From contig NW_011887300.1 of NCBI RefSeq assembly GCF_000151315.2, forward strand, positions 809,310-873,309: a stretch of DNA of 64,000 nucleotides, in the 5' to 3' direction. Below the pieces are notes generated by a model that did not search any database, had not been told where the DNA came from, and saw nothing but the letters and a program-made list of their open reading frames with translations. The DNA comes from Capsaspora owczarzaki ATCC 30864 (lineage: Eukaryota; Opisthokonta; Filasterea). Below are positions 22,431-33,004 of the stretch, one piece after another (within the stretch, counting starts at the first letter, position 1; every line of letters starts with the position of its first letter). The position numbers and the translations under genes are program-made.

Positions 22431-22936
22431 TGGCAAAAGAGCGTTGAATCAAAACGACTAAACAAACAAAAGGACTGCCAGTCTGAGTTCTTCAAAGAAA
22501 AAACAAATAAGGCCTCAAAAAGTAATTTCCATCGATTGTTTCTCAGTCATCCATCCAACGCCAAACCTTGCTGGCCGTCACCGTTGTCATCACCCTCGAC
22601 AAAACGTTTGCTCGTTTGCTCGTTTATTTTCCGAGTACGACTGTGTTTCTATGACTTTGCTTTTTGTTTTTTCGTTCTTGTTTCCGCACGCGCAAAATGA
22701 TTCCACAACAATAGACACAACAAAAGGGCGAGACGATCAAATAGTTTTGGCGTGATCGCGGGTTGTGATGCGAGTCTGGCAGATGTTGACCGACCTGTGA
22801 CATCCGCGAGATGGACACGACTTGTACACAGCCTCCCCCCCAGCATTGATTTGCATCAAGCGAGCGGCGACCACGAAGACGGGACGGCAACAAGCAAACG
22901 AGAATGAGGACGAGCCACAAAGCGCACGCGCGACCC

Positions 22937-22975
<39 letters not shown>

Positions 22976-23364
22976 CAATATGACTTCGTTTCAACGCCTT
23001 GCTTTTTTTTTTTCCATTGCCTTTTTGCTCTCAAACAAAGTGCTCTGCTTTTTGAGTGTCTGACTTTTTTTCCTCTTCCTTTTCCTCTTTCTTTCCGTCT
23101 CATCAACAAAAGACGTTATTTTTTTGATTTTGTTTTTTCTCATTCAATTTTTTTTTTGTTGATTATTCAAAAAACCGTTTTTTTTCTTTTTCTTTTCACA
23201 ACAACGAAAAGCGAACCCCAAAAAAAACAAGACGCAAAACACTCAAAAGTTCGACTTGTCATTCAAAGTCAAAGTCATTCAAAGTCTCATTCAGAGCAGA
23301 AATCGAGTCGAACGAAACGAAACGAAGCGAACGAACAAAAGCTGTGAAAAACAATAAAAAAAAA
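22431..23364. other. Divergent promoter region, LRR gene A / patatin fusion
   Basis: About 930 bp between two divergent start codons. It has a run of about 31 T at 22943-22973 and further T-runs to 23210, followed by A-rich leader immediately before the ATG at 23365. There is no coding evidence on either strand. Confidence 0.5.
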
Positions 23365-26300
23365 ATGACCACAGCAACAACAACAACAACCGCAACAACG
23401 AGCTGCCGTCAGTGCGCGGGGCAGCGCGCCGTCTGGTTTTGCACATCGTGTGCATCTGCTGCTGCTGCAACGTTGAGCAGCAACAAGGCGGCGGCGGCGG
23501 CGGAGAGCGAGGAGCAGGGCGATGCTGCGAGTGCTGCGAGCGCTGCGGGCGTGGAGCAGCCGCTTCAGCCTGCGCGAGCTCAAACCGCACGCAAGGCTGC
23601 CGTCGAGTGGCTCGCGGGCTCGGACGCGCCGTACTACTGCGACGCATGCATGGGCAACCAGGAGCACGCTGGCCATGCAAAGTGCTCGGCGGACGACGCC
23701 CTCACCCTGCGATGCGACCTGCAAGTCCAGCCGACCACTTCTCCCAATGCTGCTGCTGCTGCTGCTGTTGCTACCCCCGCTTCGTCGTCGTCGTCCTCTT
23801 CTTCTTCTTCCTCCTCCAACGACAGCTGGTCGAAATTGCAAGACGGAACATCGCTGCTGTGCTTCGACCCGAGTGCCGGGACGCTGGTGCCGGGTCCCGC
23901 ACTCGAAGCGGTCACTGCTGCCATGACTGCGGGAGCTGCGGCGTCTGAGCATCTGAGCACTGTCGGCTTGTTTGGCGAGGCGGGCTGCGGCAAGTCCCTC
24001 CTTTTGCGCAGACTGCTCCGTGAGATGCGCACCAAGGCGGCCTCTGCATCTGCTGCTGACGCCTCCTCGTCGTCGTCGTCGGACGCCCTTGCTGCTGCGG
24101 ACGCCTCAGACGAATCATCGGGCATCGCAACCGCCCTCCCACCTGCCGCCAAGCACGCAACCATGTCCATCCACACGTACTTGGGCCAAGTGGATGCCAA
24201 GGACGCGTCCAGCACCACCCAAACTCCGCTGCTCTTTTTGGATTGCGAGGGGCTCGGCGGCAATGCTTCTCCCTCCCAGCTGGCCAGCGAGAACGCCGTC
24301 TCAGACCGCGCGTTTGCCAACATTGCCGTGCCGCGCTTGCTCTTTGTCCTCGCCGACGTCATTTGCTGTGTGGTGAACAAGCCTCGTTCGCAGGTGGATG
24401 TCGCCGAGCTCATTGCCGAGCACGCCAAGCTCGCCGCGAGCGGTATCGCAAACCTGGCTTTCAAGCCAAACCTCTTGGTCATTTTCAACAACCAGTCCGA
24501 GGAGCAGCTGAAGTTTGCCACAGAGCACAAGGGGGAGGATGCTTTCGTCAACGGACGCGTCCAAGCCGAGCTGCAAGCCCTCTACAACCTGGTCGAAGCA
24601 GTCGACATTCCCAGCTTCTCTCTGGACAAGATTGCCGCATTCCAGGCTGGCGTTGCCCACTTGGCCAATCGTCTCGTGGCCAACGTGACAGAGGCGCGCG
24701 CGCGTCGCCAAGCCAGCAAGCAGACGCCCGTCATCAACCGTGCGCGCTTTGCCTATCGCGTCGAGCAAGTGATTCGCCGGCTCGGCAGCAACCCCTGCGG
24801 CGCCTTGGACGTGGCTGAGATTGACCAGTCCAACAAGGTCGACGACAACCTCCCCGACTTTATCCTGGCGTACTTTGACCGCCTTCGTCAGGGACTGTTC
24901 GCCCTGCCGACCGCGCCCGCGGCGTCGACGTCCAAACGCTCCAGCAAGGCCGCTGCTGCCGCGACCCAGGCCAGTCCAGCCGACACCTTTGCCAGGGCGC
25001 TCAAGGTTCTTCTCGCGCGGCCGTTCACACTCCTCAGCGACGACCATCACGATCCGCGACAGGACGTCAACATTTCCTCTCTGAGCGACAGCCCTAGCTT
25101 GACTGCCGCGCTGCAAAAGGCCGGAACCGTGCTGTTTGATCGCATGCCGTGCGGCCATGTGTTTTCGACCGCCAGCGGGCCAACTCCCTGCACGGCCTTG
25201 CGGGGCTTGCACGGCGACTACCACTACTGCACCGTCACTCCGCCTGCTTCCATGATTGCCAAGTTTTTCAACGTGTCCAACCCTCCGCAAGCCCACGTGA
25301 CGCAAGGCGCCTACAAGTGCCCGGACGGCCTTGCGTATGTGTCGCCCCAGGTCCTTGTGAATGCTGTTGCCGAATTGAAGCCGCAAACCCTCCCGGCCGC
25401 CAAGTTCCATCTCCAGCGCGTGCGAGAGATGAAGCAAGCAAGCAGTCTTGGCGAGTACGTTGCCACCAGCGAGGTGACTGTGTGCTCGTGCTGTGTGGCG
25501 GCCGTGCCTGCCAAGCTCGAGTGCTCGCACTACTTTTGCGTCAACTGCATCCAGCCTCGCGCAAAGTCCGCGTCGTCGACCCCTTCCACCTTCACGGCCC
25601 CGAAGACATGCCCAATGTGCGACAAGGTCACCAACTACCGCTGCATGCAACTGCCCAAGCAGGCCGGCTACCGCATCCTGTCCTTGGACGGCGGTGGCAT
25701 CCGCGGCGCCGTCTCTCTGATCGTCCTTCACCACGTCGAGCAGCAACTGGGTCTTGTCCTGCACGAGCTCTTCGACCAGGTGACTGGCACCAGCACGGGC
25801 GGCATGATTGCCCTCGCGGTGGGTCTGCGTCGCGTGACTGCCGGCACTGGCTACACGCACTACAAGACGTTTGGCAAGACAGCATTCAAGCGGGCGCTCG
25901 GTGGCTCCATGCTGACGCATCGCTACAGCACCGCTCCGCTGCACACGTTCTTTGATGAGCTGTTTGCTGGCCACGCCAACCAGCCGCTCCTGGGCGCCGA
26001 CATTTGGCCCCGTGTTGCCGTCACCTCTTGCGCCATGACACCCTACGGTTTGAATGAAGTCTTGTTCCGATCGTACACGCCGACCCCGGCCTCCCGCGCA
26101 CGCTTCTCGACCGCGTTCAATGTCGTGACCAAGATCACGGTCAAAGAGGCGGCACTGGCGTCGTCCGCAGCCATGATCTACTTTGAGCCCTTCACTTGTC
26201 ACGGAGAGACCTTTACGGACGGCGGCGTGATTAACAACAACCCGACTTTTGTATCGCTGGTCGAGGCCAATGCAAACTGGTCGGAGCACGGCTGCGACAT

Positions 26301-26985
26301 TTTGGTGTCCATGGGTACGGGCGCGTACGCCAACCCGCAAAAGAAAATCTCGGATTTTCTGACGTCCAACCTGGCCATGACCATCCAGGCGGCCATGAGC
26401 CACGACCGTGCCGTGACCTACACGAAGGATTTGATGGAAGCCCGCGGCATGGATGCCACCCGACTCTACCGCATCGACCCGCCAATGTCGGACAAGTACG
26501 CCCTGGACAGCGTGACCGATTTTGATGACATGATCAACGACGCCCTCGCGTACGTGCGCGCCGAAGGAGCCGAAACCGTGCACCGCCTCTGCCACCATCT
26601 GCTCGCGCTCATGTTCTACCTCGAAGTGGAGGTCAGCTCGTTCTTGGGCAAGCTCAAGGTGTCTGGGCGGATTCTGGCTCGCTCGGACATTCCGCAGCAA
26701 ACTGTCGAGCGGTTTTCCAAAACACCCTTCACTGCGTCACTCGAAACCGCTGGCGCCTGCTCAACACCGGTGAAGGTGCGCTTGGCAACCGCCAAAGAGC
26801 GCACCGCGACACCCCTGTTGTACGGCACATTCGAAGCGTCCGTGTCTGCTCGTGACATGCACACTGGCTCGCGTCTTGTCGTCCGTCACCACGCCAAGAT
26901 GGTGGGATGCCTCCACAACTGCCAACACGAAGCGTCTGGCTGGGCGATTTCTGGCTGCCCCCTTTTGTTGCACGAGGACATGTAA
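23365..26985 (+). CDS. Zinc finger - P-loop GTPase-like - RING - patatin phospholipase fusion
   Basis: A single exon of 1206 residues; 23365 is the first ATG in frame. Domains in order: a Cys-rich B-box-like finger (CRQC at 14-17, CTSC at 26-29, YYCDAC near 90-95 and a following H/C cluster); a P-loop domain with Walker A GEAGCGKS near 202-210 and LFLDCEGLGG near 290, whose DxEG recalls GB1/RHD3-type GTPases; a RING-type finger with CSCC, LECSHYFCVNC and CPMC near 705-752; and a patatin domain with oxyanion loop SLDGGGIRG near 770, nucleophile GTSTG (Ser810) and catalytic DGG (Asp952). The family reaction is hydrolysis of acyl ester bonds in membrane lipids. The catalytic dyad is intact. An unassigned tail follows to 1206. 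AATAAA at 27181 is a likely poly(A) signal. Sensor/effector use is inference. Confidence 0.9.
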   Translation: MTTATTTTTATTSCRQCAGQRAVWFCTSCASAAAATLSSNKAAAAAESEEQGDAASAASAAGVEQPLQPARAQTARKAAVEWLAGSDAPYYCDACMGNQEHAGHAKCSADDALTLRCDLQVQPTTSPNAAAAAAVATPASSSSSSSSSSSSNDSWSKLQDGTSLLCFDPSAGTLVPGPALEAVTAAMTAGAAASEHLSTVGLFGEAGCGKSLLLRRLLREMRTKAASASAADASSSSSSDALAAADASDESSGIATALPPAAKHATMSIHTYLGQVDAKDASSTTQTPLLFLDCEGLGGNASPSQLASENAVSDRAFANIAVPRLLFVLADVICCVVNKPRSQVDVAELIAEHAKLAASGIANLAFKPNLLVIFNNQSEEQLKFATEHKGEDAFVNGRVQAELQALYNLVEAVDIPSFSLDKIAAFQAGVAHLANRLVANVTEARARRQASKQTPVINRARFAYRVEQVIRRLGSNPCGALDVAEIDQSNKVDDNLPDFILAYFDRLRQGLFALPTAPAASTSKRSSKAAAAATQASPADTFARALKVLLARPFTLLSDDHHDPRQDVNISSLSDSPSLTAALQKAGTVLFDRMPCGHVFSTASGPTPCTALRGLHGDYHYCTVTPPASMIAKFFNVSNPPQAHVTQGAYKCPDGLAYVSPQVLVNAVAELKPQTLPAAKFHLQRVREMKQASSLGEYVATSEVTVCSCCVAAVPAKLECSHYFCVNCIQPRAKSASSTPSTFTAPKTCPMCDKVTNYRCMQLPKQAGYRILSLDGGGIRGAVSLIVLHHVEQQLGLVLHELFDQVTGTSTGGMIALAVGLRRVTAGTGYTHYKTFGKTAFKRALGGSMLTHRYSTAPLHTFFDELFAGHANQPLLGADIWPRVAVTSCAMTPYGLNEVLFRSYTPTPASRARFSTAFNVVTKITVKEAALASSAAMIYFEPFTCHGETFTDGGVINNNPTFVSLVEANANWSEHGCDILVSMGTGAYANPQKKISDFLTSNLAMTIQAAMSHDRAVTYTKDLMEARGMDATRLYRIDPPMSDKYALDSVTDFDDMINDALAYVRAEGAETVHRLCHHLLALMFYLEVEVSSFLGKLKVSGRILARSDIPQQTVERFSKTPFTASLETAGACSTPVKVRLATAKERTATPLLYGTFEASVSARDMHTGSRLVVRHHAKMVGCLHNCQHEASGWAISGCPLLLHEDM

Positions 26986-27349
26986 ACGGCCGAGTTTCGG
27001 GTTTTTCTCCGCGTCCAATTTTTGCCTTGTCTTGATGTTGTGTGATTGACCCATTATTTGTTTCCTATGTATGTTCGTTGTGTGAGTGTGTTTGTTTTGA
27101 ACAAACCGATCTGTATCGTATTTTTTGCTCGTGCTTTTTTTTTTTCCATTGTCGTTTGGTTGCTGTGCTTACACTGTCTCAATAAACATCATCGTCTTGG
27201 GTTTGTTTACGCCTTCAAATTCCTTCATCGGACACCAGCTCTTCCACGACCGCTCTGCAAGATTCAAAAACAAAAACTCGAAAACTCTGGATTCACTTTC
27301 AAACATTTTATTTGTTGTACACTTGGCGTCGTTTTATGACTGGGGGCAA
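26986..27349. other. Convergent 3' flanks, patatin fusion and HYOU1
   Basis: 364 bp between two stops. AATAAA on the plus strand at 27181-27186 suits the patatin gene, and its reverse complement TTTATT near 27307 suits HYOU1. The rest is T-rich and non-coding. Confidence 0.5.
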
Positions 27350-30300
27350 CTAAAGTTCGTGAGTTTCTTGGTGCTCTTCGCGCTGGTCTTGCGCTTGCTC
27401 AGGGGCATCATTCTCTTGCTCGGGCTGCTGAGATTCTTGCTGCTCCTGCTGCTCCTGTTGCTCTTGATGGTCTTCTGGTTGCTGCTGCTGTTGCTGCTCA
27501 GAGGCCTCAGGGAGGTCGTCAATATCCACGACAAAGTCATCTTCCAGGACCTTCTTGGGAGCCTTCTTGGAAGAGGACGACGACTTTGGCTTGGTCGATT
27601 CCTTCTTTGGCTTTGTCTTGAGCGTCATTGACTTGAGAAGCTGGTCGAGACGTTGCTGCTTGAGCGAAATCTCGTAGGAAGAGACGGCGGGGTCTTCGTG
27701 CGCGGCCAGCTTGACTTGGGCAGCCAGCTTGGTCTCGAGCCATTGCGAGGTCGTGTTGATTTGCGACTGGAAGGTCTCAATGTCGTCCTCCGATTGAGCA
27801 CGATCCGTTTCGTTCATCTTGAGAAGGACATCAACAAAGTTGCGCGCAGAGGTGATGGACTTGCGGATGGACTCGAGCGCAGCGGGGCGTTTTTGGCGCT
27901 CCGAAATGCGGTAGGTGATACCGTCGAGCAGCGCATGAATGGCTCGGTGCTTTTCAGTGAATGGTGCTGCATCGGTCAAGCCTTCAGCCTCGCCGCTCTC
28001 AAAGAGCCACGCAGAAACCTCGTTGGACTTGGCCAACAGCTCGTCGCGCTGCTCCTGGCTGGTGTGGGCGCGGAGTTCTTCGTCCTCTTCGAGGCGAGCA
28101 CTGATGGAATACACCAGCGACTCGAGGTCGTTCTTGGCAGCTTCCAGCTGACGGCGCTTGCGCTCGCTTTCACGAACGGCATCAAGACGAGCGGTGATGG
28201 TCGTCAGCGACTCGCTCGGAAGCGACTGCTGGCCGACAATCTCAGTCTGCAAGCGGAGAAGCTTCTTGACTGGCTTGGGCTGCACCTTGCGCTTCCGGGA
28301 AGCAGTGGTCGAAGAAGCAGTTTCCTGAGTTGTCTCTTGCTTGGCCTTGTCCGCAACAGTGTCATCAGAAGCAGGCGCGGCTTCGCCTTCGGGCTGCTGA
28401 GCAGGCTTTTCGGATTCTTCGGACGGTGGTTGTTCTTGCTGCTGCTGCTGTTGGTCGGAAGCGGTTTCCGTTTCCGTGTCCTTCTGCTGCTGAGACTCTT
28501 CCTGCTGCTCCTGCTGCTCCTGTTGTTGCTGCTGCTCAGGGGCGCTCTCCTGGTTGGCGGCATTCTCGGCCTCGTCGTCGCTTGCAGTGTCCTTGGAATC
28601 ACCGCTGCCAAAGAAGCTGGACAGCTTCTCGCCGATGCGATCAAAGGTGGACTTTTCTGCCTGGGGTTCGTCAATCTCGAATTCTGGGGGCTGGAAGACA
28701 GCTTCGGCAAACGTGGCGCGCACAATGCCGTTCAAATCCATCTCAAAGTGGACCTTGACACCCTTGGCAACGTCGTGCTCATGGCCCTTCACTGCCGTGT
28801 CCAGACCCGTCACGGCAACATGGAGCAGCTCACGCGGGCCAAAGTGGACGAGCGCGTCCGCCGAGAGGTTGCCCTCCAAATCACCGTACTGAACGTCCAA
28901 CACAAAGTCCTCGTGGTGGCGAGCGAACGTCATCACCTTTTTGGAAGGGTAAGTGGACTGGAATGTGTACAAGGTCTTGGAGACGAGAGAGCCGCCACTG
29001 GTGGTGGTGGTGGTCGTCTCGGTGGCCTCGCCATCGATAGCCTCATCCTGAGAAGAAGCGTCGGCGGCGATGGGTGCTGCGGCGGAAGGGAAGGTGACGC
29101 GGACCGGGAAGAGGACGCGGTTGGTCACGTCGAACGGCTTGACACGGAAGGCCTTTGAAAGGGCCGCAGCCTGGTAGGCAGCGCCCATGACGGCGGCCTC
29201 GTCAGCGTTAATGTTCTTGCCAAGCTCGGTTCGCTGGACAACTTGCATGAGCAGTTCCTGGACCTTGGGCACGCGCGATCCGCCACCGACAAGAATCACC
29301 TGGTTGAGCTCTGCCAGTGTCACGTTGGCCATGGCCAGCGCCTGCTCAATCGGGGACGCCACACGCGCAAACAGGTGCGCGCACATGGTCTCCAGCTCGG
29401 CACGCGTGACCTTGAGCTTAAAGTCAATGTCTTCGTGCAGCGACTCGATTTGCGCGACCGTGTCAATGTTCGCAGAGAGAACCTCCTTGACGCGATTGGC
29501 CTCCTTCAGGAGCTTGGCCATGGCGCGCGGGTTGGCGGTGACTGGGCGAGAAATCTTCTTGGCGTACTGCGTGGTAAAGCCCTTGGCCAGGTGGTCGCGG
29601 AGAACGAGATCAAACTCAAACCCGCCGAGGGAGCGATCGTAGCCAACGCCAATGATATCGGCGACGGGGATGGCTTCCTTGGACAGGGACTTTGACTTTT
29701 TGCCACTTGGGGAAGTGGGAGGCACGGCGGAGAAGCGAGCCAGCGTTGCAGTCGTCGAGCCTGCGCCCATGTCGTAAAACATGAGGAACTGCGGGGTGGC
29801 GTTGAACTCGTGGCGGCGGAAGACACCATAGTTGAGCGCAACGGCGGCGTTCTCGTTCATGAGCTGCAAAACATTCAAGCCGACCAGCTGGGCAGCGTTG
29901 AGAACGGCCTGGCGCTCGGCCTGGGCAAAGAATGCCGGCACAGTAATGACTGCGTTGAAAATGGCATCGCCCGAGAAGACTTGCGCCTGGTTTTTCGCGT
30001 CCTCGAGCAGCGTGCCAACGAGCTCCTCGACCGTGTAGAAAATGTCCTTTCCATCGGCGTCTTGCTCGGGCGACTTGAACACGGCCAGACCCTGCTCGTT
30101 TGCGACAATCTTGTGGTACGGGAAGCGTTGGCGGTAGAGCTCTGTGCTCGACGAGTTGGCCAGCTGGCCCAAAAGCGGCTGCAGATGGGTGTAGACGTGG
30201 GTCGGGTACTTTGCGGTCTGTGTTCAACAAGTGATTTGAAGACGAGAGTGAGTGAGTTTGACACGTATGTGAGCTGATCTGGCATGCGGGGTGTGCAATG

Positions 30301-30989
30301 CTGAGCTGTCAAAACAAACACAAAACTCGCTGCTATTTCATAATAGCAAAGCTCAACTCGTTCATCACCGAACCAGTCGCTCGATTGAGTTTTCCGCTGA
30401 AGCTTGCGCTGAGTTTGGTAGTTGAGTTTGACGTGGCAGCACTCCATTGCGCTGCGTTTGTGTTTCAGATTTTTTTTTTTTTTTTTTTTTTTGTTTTTGA
30501 GCACTTCGTCGTTTTGCTTCTCCATTGCTTGGACTGCGTTTGAGTGTGTGTAACGACTTCACAACAACAACGATTGATTGAATGCCACGATGGTCGAAAG
30601 TGCACTTCAAGTTCGGTGGGTTGCGGGGTTGAAGAGGGGAAAAAAGTTGGCGATCTCGGGGTGACTGACTGACTGCAAAGTCAAATGGCGCTGGGGCAGG
30701 ATCGACATCCGCAGAGCGTTGTGGTGAGTAACGAGCATAGAGCACTCACGAGAGCGAAGGCCGGATCGCCGACGAGCCGCTCGCCTTGGCGGAAGGAGAC
30801 GGCGACGGTCGTCTTGCGCTGGGACTGGGCGTTCATGACGACCTCCATCGGGACGCCCGGCTTGACAATGCCGACCTTGAAGCCCTCCGAGCCAAAGTCA
30901 ACGGAGAGCACCGTCAGTGCGCTGGCGAGCGGGGCCACGGTCGCGAGGGCGGCACACAGCGCAAGAACAGCGAGCAACGAGCACTTCAT
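27350..30989 (-). CDS. HYOU1: HYOU1/GRP170, ER large Hsp70
   Basis: Exons complement(27350-30217, 30750-30989), 1035 residues against ~1000 in animals. HYOU1 (Lhs1 in yeast) is an ER-lumenal Hsp110/Hsp70-class ATPase that holds unfolded proteins and acts as nucleotide-exchange factor for BiP. Residues 1-25 are a clear signal peptide (KCSLLAVLALCAALATVAPL, cleaved before LTVLSVDFGSEGFK). The ATPase domain follows with VITVPAFFAQAERQAV, NENAAVALNYGV, FYDMGAGSTTATL and VGGGSRVPKVQELL. A long acidic, Q/E-rich loop (about 560-690) precedes the helical C-terminal domain. The protein ends in THEL, which could act as a weak KDEL-type retrieval signal. The 532-bp intron is GT-AG, phase 0, and contains a T-run. 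Confidence 0.96.
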
Positions 30990-31402
30990 CAGAAAAACAA
31001 AAAAGAAAAAAAAAAAGAAAAGAAAAGTTGGACTGAAAAACGCAATGGAAGTCATTTCTCAGCTGTTTCGCGCCGAAAATGTTGTACTCTGCAATCGTCC
31101 TCTTCTTTGTGCGTGAATGAAAGAGATGATTTGGATTGTGTAGCAAACGGTTGTTCTGAAACGATGGCCGTTTGAGTGCATCAAAAAACGAAATCGCTTT
31201 GGACACCGCCGTGGCTGACGTGCCAGGTGCTCTATCTGAAGGGAGGAAGAGGTAGATACGAGGTATATGGATGGAACATACATGTATAGTCTGTGGTGTA
31301 GCACCAGGTGCAGGCTTGGACATGGAGCAGTAAAGATCGAATTTGGAGTTGATCTGCCAATGGATTTCGAGACGCACTCCTTCTTGCTCGTTCCAAGATA
31401 CA
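30990..31402. other. Divergent spacer between HYOU1 and the orphan gene
   Basis: About 410 bp holding both 5' flanks. No TATA box stands out, and I did not find an unambiguous ER-stress element (CCAAT-N9-CCACG) by eye. Confidence 0.4.
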
Positions 31403-32649
31403 ATGTCTGTCGTGACTGCCGGGTTCGCAGCGTCTGGAAGTGGAGCTGAGGGTTTTGGTGGCCCCTCGCGCGTCAGGTCTGTGGTTGCACCAACAACTCG
31501 CTTTTCTTGCAGTCATGACGATTTCCGTAACGCGCACCGTTTGGCTGCCGAAGTGAGGTATCTCAGCAAAGCTGGGAAGAGCCAGGCAGACAAGATTGCC
31601 GAAAAGGCATCCAAGGCTCTTCAAAAGGCGATGGAAGCTGGGCGTGTTGACCAGCTTATCGCGCTGAACCAGCTCAACAAGCTCGCAGATATCGCCCGTC
31701 GTCAAGACATCGAAGTTGATGACAGTGGAGACAACGTGTTGTGTGAGTAGCGTCATTCGTTGCTCTGGTTGCCGTCCTTTGCCATCAACTCACATTCTCG
31801 AATGGTTTTGTTCTGGAAGTTTCGACCACAATTGGCGTCTCCTGCTGGCGCCTGCATCCAACGCACCTCAAGACATCCACAGAATGCAAGCTCTTGTCGG
31901 GTTGTCCTCCATTCGACCAGAACATCTTTCGCATCTACTGCGACAAGCCTGTTCGAGACGATGAAAACCAGCATATGCTGCTCGGTCCAGCCCGTGACAT
32001 GCCGAGAGCTTTGTTTGAGACCGCGCTATCGCGTCTCATCGAACAATCGCCTTGTTGTGTCGAGATTCACGCCGCACCTGCCGGTGACCCCGCGACGCTC
32101 GTCGAGCCGCTGGCAAACTTGAAACTTGGTGCTTCCTCGCTGTCCGCCTCTGCCACAACTGGCTCGTTTTCTTCAGCGGCACCATCGAACGTGCCTGCGC
32201 CATCACATCCTGTCGCGGCTAATTCCGACAGTGATCAGTCTGAGAACCCTCTGGATGCCATCGACTGCGACGAGCTCGACGACGAATCGTGCCTCCTTCT
32301 TAAGGCGCTGAAATGGACAATTTTCCTGCCCCATGTTTCGGCAGCTGAAAAGGCTGTTGCCTACTACATTGCCACTCGCATCGTTGGAGAGAACACCGTT
32401 GAGATGCTCTCGGAGCGTTCGACCTTATGGTGGTTTGCGCGAGATGCCCTGACGCGCTACTCGACAACCGACGATCGGGAGATCAACGCGCAAGACGACT
32501 TGATTGCGCATTTGGATCGTCTGATTCGTGTGGGTAAAGCCAGCTTCTGCACGGTGGATGAAATTTGTTCTCACTCGCCAGATGGACAGACGTGCCGTTT
32601 TGTGGCATCTCGCCAAGACACGTCAGCACCTGCACCTACCCGCTTGTGA
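31403..32649 (+). CDS. Orphan protein, helical N-terminus
   Basis: Exons 31403-31742 and 31820-32649 join in frame to 389 residues (GTG TTG T / TT TCG; GT-AG intron of 77 bp). The ATG at 31403 follows acaATGtc. Residues ~45-110 are charged and helical (NAHRLAAEVRYLSKAGKSQA, then ALQKAMEAGRVDQLIALNQL). The middle has an S/A/P-rich low-complexity stretch (about 205-245), then an acidic patch DAIDCDELDDESC and a predicted helical domain (LLKALKWTIFLPHVSAAEKA). Cysteines are frequent but form no zinc-binding spacing I recognise. I cannot name a family. The splice-supported length and composition argue that it is real. Confidence 0.65.
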
Positions 32650-33004
32650 GCTTGTTGAGCAGGTGTGCTCCCAACCATTGGCAGAATCCCTGACGCGTCA
32701 ATTTCGGTAGGTGCGGGGCCGTACGGCACATTACTGAAGGCAATGCAGTCGGAAAAGTAGAAATAAATGTGTATTGAATCAAATGGAAAGCATCAAGAAG
32801 AAATAAAAATCACAAAACAAACGATTGGGTACGTTTGTGTTGTTAGATGGGGCAAGGGGGGGGGGGCGGAATGGGCATAACGGGGACACTGAAGAGTAAC
32901 GACAGTCAACGAAGGGGGGGGGGAGGAAAACGAACAGAGGATAGGGAAATACACAACCATGTCCTTTCAAATCATGATGGAGCAGTCAGCTCTGTGACCC
33001 TCTT
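32650..33004. other. Convergent 3' flanks, orphan and CBS
   Basis: 355 bp between two stop codons. AATAAA occurs at 32762-32767 and 32801-32806 on the plus strand. Two G-runs (about 32855-32866 and 32914-32923) are C-runs in the CBS transcript. No coding signal. Confidence 0.45.

Noticed and set aside
22943-22973. Long T-run as a retroposed poly(A) tail
   Set aside because: Similar homopolymers occur throughout introns and spacers, and no duplicated body lies next to it.
24301-26700. 799-codon frame antisense to the patatin fusion
   Set aside because: It mirrors GC-rich codons of the real gene, has no domains, and lies opposite conserved patatin and RING motifs.
27653-29158. 501-codon plus-strand frame
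   Set aside because: Antisense to HYOU1; Leu/Gly-rich mirror of its Q/E-rich loop.
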